Under the pieces are notes generated by a model, which searched no databases, had not been told where the DNA came from, and was given only the letters and a program-made list of their open reading frames with translations. Positions 42,713 to 47,190 of a DNA stretch of 47,190 nucleotides are shown here, piece by piece. Every line of letters starts with the position of its first letter. The first letter of the stretch is position 1. Source of the DNA: Altererythrobacter sp. GTDB lineage: Bacteria > Pseudomonadota > Alphaproteobacteria > Sphingomonadales > Sphingomonadaceae. The stretch covers positions 1-47,190 of the forward strand of contig JAPSJS010000022.1 in NCBI GenBank assembly GCA_031178065.1, given 5' to 3'. The translations under genes and the position numbers were made by a program.

Positions 42713-43606
42713 ATGACCGTGGTTCATTCCGCCCCCAGATTCGCCTCCAACGAAGGCGTGCAGGCCGCGCTTTCGACCGCGCTCGGCGACATGCTCGTCG
42801 AGGCGCACGAGGAGCATGGCGAGATCCTGCTGACGGTGAAGCGGGCGCGCATCGAGGATGCGCTGCGCCTGCTGCGCGACGAGCATCAGTACCAGCAGCT
42901 CATGGAGATTGCGGGGGTCGACTACCCGCAGCGCGCGGAGCGCTTCGAAGTGGTCTACATGCTGCTGAGCGTGACGAAGAACCACCGCGTGATGGTGAAG
43001 GTCACCGCGTCGGAGAAGACGCCGGTGCCGACCGTCACCACGCTGTGGCCTAACGCGGGCTGGCTCGAGCGCGAGGTGTTCGATCTCTACGGCGTGCTGT
43101 TCGAAGGCAATACGGACTTGCGCCGCATCCTCACCGACTACGGTTTCGAGGGGCATCCCTTCCGCAAGGACTTCCCGCTCACCGGCTATATCGAACTGCG
43201 CTATTCCGAGGAGGAAAAGCGCGTCGTGTACGAGCCGGTCGACCTGCCGCAAGACCTGCGCCGGTTCGATTTCATGAGCCCATGGGAAGGCGCGAACTAC
43301 GTGCTGCCGGGCGACGAGAAGGCGGAGACGCCACCGGTCGACGAAGTGAAGACGACCGAGAAGAAGAGCGAAACCGGCGCCGGCGAGACAACCAACGCCA
43401 AGGCGGCTGAAAAGGTCGCGCCGGCGGAGCGGTCGAGCGGCTCGGTAGCCGGGCAGGGCGACGCCAACCCGGCGCCAGTCGATACCGGGCAGGACGAGCC
43501 CGATGCGCCGAAGCCGACCGAGGATCGTCCGGACAGGAAGCCGCGCAAGGAAACCGCGCGCGACACCTCCGGCGCGACCGAGCCCGAAGAAAACGGAGAA
43601 GACTGA
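42713..43606 (+). CDS. nuoC: NADH-quinone oxidoreductase subunit C with long acidic C-terminal tail
   Basis: 297 residues from ATG 42713 with GAGAGGTGA upstream; the frame starts earlier at TTG 42692, but those codons are the end of nuoB. Conserved part about 30-195: [40 protein letters not shown], and [20 protein letters not shown] with DLRRFDF. From about 200 a roughly 97-residue tail rich in Glu, Lys, Pro and Ala follows, low in hydrophobics and probably disordered. Its TGA shares one base with the nuoD ATG (TGATG). Confidence 0.92.
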   Translation: MTVVHSAPRFASNEGVQAALSTALGDMLVEAHEEHGEILLTVKRARIEDALRLLRDEHQYQQLMEIAGVDYPQRAERFEVVYMLLSVTKNHRVMVKVTASEKTPVPTVTTLWPNAGWLEREVFDLYGVLFEGNTDLRRILTDYGFEGHPFRKDFPLTGYIELRYSEEEKRVVYEPVDLPQDLRRFDFMSPWEGANYVLPGDEKAETPPVDEVKTTEKKSETGAGETTNAKAAEKVAPAERSSGSVAGQGDANPAPVDTGQDEPDAPKPTEDRPDRKPRKETARDTSGATEPEENGED

Positions 43607-44820
43607 TGGCGGGCCTGATTCAGGAATCCTCGCCGACCACCGAAGGCGAGGCCGTCTCCAACTACACGATCAACTTCGGGCCCCAGCACCCGGCGGCACA
43701 CGGCGTGCTGCGACTGGTGATGGAACTCGACGGTGAGATCATCGAGCGGATCGACCCGCACGTGGGGCTGCTTCATCGCGGCACCGAGAAGCTGATCGAG
43801 CACAAGACTTATCTGCAGGCGCTGCCGTATTTCGACCGGCTCGATTACTGCAGCCCGATGTGCATGGAGCACTCGTGGGTGCTCGCGATCGAGAAGCTGC
43901 TCAATCTCGAAGTGCCGCTCCGAGCGCAGTATCTGCGGGTGCTGTTCGCCGAGCTGACGCGCATCAAGAATCACATGCTCAACATCGGCAGCCACGTCAT
44001 GGACGTGGGAGCGATGACCCCGAACCTGTGGCTCTTCGAACTGCGCGAAGACTGTATGAATTTCTATGAGCGGGTTTCGGGTGCGCGGATGCACGCCGCC
44101 TGGTTCCGTCCGGGCGGTGTGCACGAAGACGCGCCGCTCAAGCTGCTCGCCGACATCGGTGATTGGGTCGACAAGCGTCTGCCGGAGCTGTTCGGGGACG
44201 CGATGAGTCTCGTCGTCGACAACCGCATCTTCAAGCAGCGCAACGTCGACATCGCCGTCGTCAGCAAGGAGGACGCGATCCGCTGGGGCTTCTCGGGGCC
44301 GATGATCCGCGCATCCGGCATTCCCTGGGATCTGCGCAAGAGCCAGCCCTACGACGTCTACGACCGCATGGATTTCGAGATTCCGGTCGGCAACAATGGC
44401 GACTGCTACGACCGCTTCATGGTCCGCGTGAAGGAAGTCTACGAGAGCGCGAAGATCATCAAGCAGTGCCTCGCCGAGATGCCTGAAGGGCCGGTGCAGA
44501 GCACCGACGGCAAGGTCTCCCCGCCGAAGCGCGGCGAGATGAAGCAGTCGATGGAAGCGCTGATCCACCACTTCAAGCTCTACACCGAAGGCTTCCACGT
44601 GCCCGCCGGCGAAGTCTACGTGGCGACCGAGAGCCCGAAGGGCGAGTTCGGCGTCTACCTGGTCAGCGATGGGTCGAACAAACCCTACCGCTGCAAGATC
44701 CGCCCGACCGCATTTAGCCATCTGCAGGCGATGGATTTCATGTCGAAGGGCCACATGCTGCCCGATGCGACTGCCATCCTCGGCGCGATCGACGTGGTGT
44801 TCGGGGAGTGCGACCGGTGA
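43606..44820 (+). CDS. nuoD: NADH-quinone oxidoreductase subunit D
   Basis: 404 residues, 49-kDa type. Quinone-site loop [20 protein letters not shown], then [40 protein letters not shown], and C-terminal [20 protein letters not shown] and [14 protein letters not shown], matching the NuoD family throughout. Works with NuoB to pass electrons from N2 to ubiquinone. Coupled to nuoC by TGATG and overlaps the following small gene by GTGA. Confidence 0.96.
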   Translation: MAGLIQESSPTTEGEAVSNYTINFGPQHPAAHGVLRLVMELDGEIIERIDPHVGLLHRGTEKLIEHKTYLQALPYFDRLDYCSPMCMEHSWVLAIEKLLNLEVPLRAQYLRVLFAELTRIKNHMLNIGSHVMDVGAMTPNLWLFELREDCMNFYERVSGARMHAAWFRPGGVHEDAPLKLLADIGDWVDKRLPELFGDAMSLVVDNRIFKQRNVDIAVVSKEDAIRWGFSGPMIRASGIPWDLRKSQPYDVYDRMDFEIPVGNNGDCYDRFMVRVKEVYESAKIIKQCLAEMPEGPVQSTDGKVSPPKRGEMKQSMEALIHHFKLYTEGFHVPAGEVYVATESPKGEFGVYLVSDGSNKPYRCKIRPTAFSHLQAMDFMSKGHMLPDATAILGAIDVVFGECDR

Positions 44821-44996
44821 TCCGCGAACTGTTCATCCTCGTCGCGGCGTTCGCTGCCTTCGCTTCGGCCATCGCGGCCTATCTCCTGGCGGTGCACGGC
44901 CAGTCGAGCTTGAAGGAAGTCCTCTCAACGGCATTTGCCGCCGTCGTCGGTCTCTATGTTGGCCGCTATCTGGAACGAAAGCTGATCAATGGCTGA
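44817..44996 (+). CDS. 59-residue membrane protein inside the nuo operon (nuoD-nuoE)
   Basis: GTG 44817 overlaps the nuoD stop as GTGA; the end overlaps the nuoE ATG (44989) by 8 bases. The sequence starts [20 protein letters not shown], has a second hydrophobic stretch ([16 protein letters not shown]) and ends ERKLING. Two short membrane helices are likely, with a small loop between. Coupling on both sides argues that it is a real, co-produced gene. I do not know the family; the location suggests an assembly or accessory role for complex I, which is inference. Confidence 0.7.
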   Translation: MIRELFILVAAFAAFASAIAAYLLAVHGQSSLKEVLSTAFAAVVGLYVGRYLERKLING

Positions 44997-45657
44997 CCGC
45001 TCCCCCGCACCCGATACTCCCGAGCTGCGCGAGCGCTGGGGCTCGTTCGAGTTCTCGCCCGCGTACAAGGCGAAGGCCGACACGGCGATCGCGCGCTATC
45101 CCGAGGGGCGCCAGCGCTCGGCGGTCATGCCGCTGCTCGACCTCGCCCAGCGTCAGGTGGGCGAGGAAACGAATACGCAGGGCTGGCTGCCGCTGCCGGT
45201 GATCGAGTACGTCGCACGCTATCTCGAGATGCCGGTCATCCGCGTGCTCGAGGTCGCGACGTTCTACTTCATGTACAACCTCCAGCCGGTGGGCCGCTTC
45301 CACGTGCAGGTCTGCGGCACGACGCCGTGCATGCTGCGCGGCTCGGACGGGTTGATCGAAACCTGCAAGAAGCGCGGCATGGTGAAGGGCCACGTCTCCG
45401 AAGACGGGCTGTGGACGCTGACCGAGGTCGAGTGCCTCGGCAACTGCGCGACCGCGCCGATGGTCCAGATCAACGACGACAATTACGAAGACCTGACGCC
45501 CGAACGGCTCGATCACGTCCTCGACGAACTCGCGGCGGGCCGCCAGCCTAAGGCTGGCACCCAGGAGCCGGGGCGGCACACCAGCGAGCCCGTCGGCGGG
45601 CCGACGACGCTCAGGGAAATGGTCACCGAGAACCACGATTATCGAGGTGAGTGGTGA
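44989..45657 (+). CDS. nuoE: NADH-quinone oxidoreductase subunit E
   Basis: 222 residues, 24-kDa type with thioredoxin-like fold. N1a [2Fe-2S] ligands in VQVCGTTPCMLRGSD and VECLGNCATAPMVQ; the helical N-terminal part contains LLDLAQRQVGEETNTQGWLP and RVLEVATFYFMYNLQPVG. A tail of about 45 residues (GTQEPGRHTSEPVGGPTT) follows the conserved domain. Belongs to the NADH-dehydrogenase module with NuoF. Coupled to the next small gene by TGATG. Confidence 0.94.
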   Translation: MADRSPAPDTPELRERWGSFEFSPAYKAKADTAIARYPEGRQRSAVMPLLDLAQRQVGEETNTQGWLPLPVIEYVARYLEMPVIRVLEVATFYFMYNLQPVGRFHVQVCGTTPCMLRGSDGLIETCKKRGMVKGHVSEDGLWTLTEVECLGNCATAPMVQINDDNYEDLTPERLDHVLDELAAGRQPKAGTQEPGRHTSEPVGGPTTLREMVTENHDYRGEW

Positions 45658-45845
45658 TGTCCCAGCCCCGAATGCTCCAACTCGCCGGGGTCGCGTTCAT
45701 CGCTTGCGCGCTGGCCTTCATCGCGAGTGGCAACAGTGCGCTTGGCGGCGCCTTCGTGGCGATCGGTGCGGCCTTCCTCGCCATTTCCGCGAGCCAGTCG
45801 AAGAGCCGCGAGATACGCGAACGGCATGAGAGGGGCGGCAAGTAA
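45657..45845 (+). CDS. 62-residue membrane protein inside the nuo operon (nuoE-nuoF, first)
   Basis: ATG 45657 shares a base with the nuoE stop (TGATG), with GAGGTGA upstream; GTG 45651 and 45654 are in the same frame. The sequence begins [20 protein letters not shown], then hydrophobic blocks [20 protein letters not shown] and a charged end [17 protein letters not shown]. Two membrane helices. The positive C-terminus should stay in the cytoplasm. Family unknown; it sits between the NADH-module subunits E and F. Confidence 0.68.
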   Translation: MSQPRMLQLAGVAFIACALAFIASGNSALGGAFVAIGAAFLAISASQSKSREIRERHERGGK

Positions 45846-45982
45846 TGGACGCTGTCGCCATTCTCGTCGCGCTCGTGCTGATTTTCATCGCCTGGAAGGT
45901 GCTGGCCGGCCTCGTGAAGTTCGGCGCCATCGTCCTCGTGGCGGTGGCCGCGATCTATTTCGTTTCGCAAGGGACCATGTGA
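45845..45982 (+). CDS. 45-residue membrane protein inside the nuo operon (nuoE-nuoF, second)
   Basis: ATG 45845 overlaps the previous stop (TAATG) and its TGA overlaps the nuoF ATG (TGATG). The sequence is [20 protein letters not shown], a short basic loop (AGLVK), then [19 protein letters not shown]: two short membrane helices. Too short for most gene finders, but coupled on both sides. Unknown family; likely produced together with NuoF. Confidence 0.62.
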   Translation: MDAVAILVALVLIFIAWKVLAGLVKFGAIVLVAVAAIYFVSQGTM

Positions 45983-47190
45983 TGCTGGCCGACAAGGATC
46001 GCATCTTCACCAACCTCTACGGCTTCCAGGATTGGGGGCTGAAGGCGGCGCAGGCGCGCGGCGACTGGGATGACACCAAGGCGCTGATCGGGCGCGGGCA
46101 GGACGCCATCATCGACGAGATGAAGGCATCGGGCCTGCGCGGTCGCGGCGGGGCGGGCTTCCCGACCGGCCTCAAGTGGTCGTTCATGCCCAAGGAAAGC
46201 AAGGACGGGCGTCCGAGCTTCCTCGTCATCAACGCCGACGAGTCCGAGCCGGGTTCGTGCAAGGACCGCGAGATCATCCGCCACGATCCGCACAAGCTGA
46301 TCGAAGGCGCGCTGGTGGCCGGCTTCGCGATGCGCGCGCGGGCGGCCTACATCTACATTCGCGGCGAATATATCCGCGAGGCCGAAACGCTGCAGGCGGC
46401 GATCGACGAGGCTTACGACGCCGGGCTGATCGGCAAGAACGCCAGCAGTTCGGGCTACGACTTCGACGTGTTCCTGCACCGCGGGGCGGGCGCTTACATC
46501 TGCGGCGAAGAGACCGCGATGATCGAAAGCCTCGAAGGGAAGAAGGGCCAGCCGCGCCTTAAACCGCCGTTCCCGGCCGGCGCCGGCCTCTATGGCTGCC
46601 CGACCACGGTCAACAACGTCGAATCGATCGCCGTCGTCCCCACGATCCTGCGCCGTGGCGCGTCATGGTTCGCCAGCTTCGGACGCGAGAACAACGCGGG
46701 CACCAAGCTGTTCCAGATCAGCGGTCATGTCGAGAAACCCTGCGTGGTCGAGGAAACGATGAGCATCCCATTCCGCGAGCTGATCGAAAAGCACTGCGGC
46801 GGCATTCGCGGCGGGTGGGACAATCTGCTGGCGGTGATCCCCGGCGGCTCCTCCGTGCCGCTCGTTCCCGCCGAGCAGATCATGGATTGCCCGATGGATT
46901 TTGACGGGCTCAAGGCGCTCGGCTCGGGCCTTGGCACCGCGGCGGTGATCGTGATGGACAAGTCCACCGACATCGTCCGCGCGATCAGCCGGATCAGCTA
47001 TTTCTACAAGCACGAGTCCTGCGGCAAGTGCACCCCTTGCCGCGAAGGCACCGGGTGGATGTGGCGCGTCATGGAGCGCCTGCGCACCGGCGATGCGGCG
47101 ATCGAAGAGATCGACATGCTGCAGCAGGTGACCAAGCAGGTCGAAGGCCACACCATCTGCGCCCTGGGCGACGCCGCCGCCTGGCCGATC
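45982..47190 (+). CDS. nuoF: NADH-quinone oxidoreductase subunit F, C-terminus beyond window
   Basis: 403 codons are visible; the family length is about 430, so only the last few dozen residues are missing. FMN/NADH-binding: [37 protein letters not shown], and [20 protein letters not shown]. The N3 [4Fe-4S] ligands are in [16 protein letters not shown] and the fourth Cys in [13 protein letters not shown]. Oxidises NADH and passes electrons into the Fe-S chain. The nuo operon continues beyond the window. Confidence 0.95.
   Translation, partial: MLADKDRIFTNLYGFQDWGLKAAQARGDWDDTKALIGRGQDAIIDEMKASGLRGRGGAGFPTGLKWSFMPKESKDGRPSFLVINADESEPGSCKDREIIRHDPHKLIEGALVAGFAMRARAAYIYIRGEYIREAETLQAAIDEAYDAGLIGKNASSSGYDFDVFLHRGAGAYICGEETAMIESLEGKKGQPRLKPPFPAGAGLYGCPTTVNNVESIAVVPTILRRGASWFASFGRENNAGTKLFQISGHVEKPCVVEETMSIPFRELIEKHCGGIRGGWDNLLAVIPGGSSVPLVPAEQIMDCPMDFDGLKALGSGLGTAAVIVMDKSTDIVRAISRISYFYKHESCGKCTPCREGTGWMWRVMERLRTGDAAIEEIDMLQQVTKQVEGHTICALGDAAAWPI

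Overview
The window is a GC-rich, densely coding stretch of chromosome from an alphaproteobacterium, most likely a member of the Sphingomonadales (Erythrobacteraceae-like). The inference rests on gene content and style: a 5-aminolevulinate synthase type HemA, an otsB-GH15-otsA trehalose cluster, the carboxynorspermidine/carboxyspermidine polyamine route, an HWE-type histidine kinase, frequent GTG starts with overlapping GTGA or TGATG junctions, and short inverted repeats of the kind common in sphingomonads. I see no rRNA, tRNA, CRISPR array, prophage or insertion sequence.

Layout. 1-2373: the N-terminal part of a PaaI-type thioesterase (minus strand), then an unrecognised three-gene set (a 55-residue peptide and two cupin-like proteins that look like distant paralogs). 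2550-7316: trehalose-phosphatase, a GH15 hydrolase, trehalose-6-phosphate synthase (which appears to start at an ATA codon) and a tyrosine phosphatase. 7360-10314: thioredoxin reductase, two tandem MAPEG membrane proteins and a PLP serine/threonine dehydratase. 10461-15952: polyamine region with a structured leader, carboxynorspermidine synthase, an exported alpha/beta hydrolase, carboxynorspermidine decarboxylase, a YbjN-like secreted protein and an ornithine/lysine decarboxylase. 15980-26690: mostly housekeeping (cell wall hydrolase, hemA, murI, plsY, dprA, topA, a 60-residue HTH-like protein, era-rnc-lepB). 26691-31095: pgi, a GIY-YIG gene bracketed by identical inverted-repeat elements, an exported SGNH-like protein whose start codon lies in one of those elements, and an HWE kinase. 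31097-41601: MscS channel, DEAD-box helicase, CDP-alcohol phosphatidyltransferase, glutathione reductase, carboxyltransferase (PccB type) with methylmalonyl-CoA epimerase, a lipoprotein, a thiolase and a coniferyl-type aldehyde dehydrogenase. 41753-47190: the start of a respiratory complex I operon, nuoA-B-C-D-(small)-E-(small)-(small)-F, with nuoF cut by the window end.

How parts work together: OtsA and OtsB make trehalose while the GH15 enzyme between them may process it or a related glucan. The decarboxylase at 14750 can supply the diamine that the synthase/decarboxylase pair at 10461-13997 turns into a triamine. Era, RNase III and signal peptidase are translationally coupled. PccB and the epimerase belong to propionyl-CoA catabolism.

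Best candidates for something new: (1) the peptide plus twin cupin-like cassette at 331-2373; (2) three tiny membrane proteins translationally coupled inside the complex I operon; (3) the ATA start of otsA, where one base change would convert both this start and the upstream stop to the usual ATGA overlap; (4) a near-identical palindromic box upstream of hemA and nuoA, suggesting shared iron-type control; (5) GC-rich hairpin leaders in front of polyamine genes.
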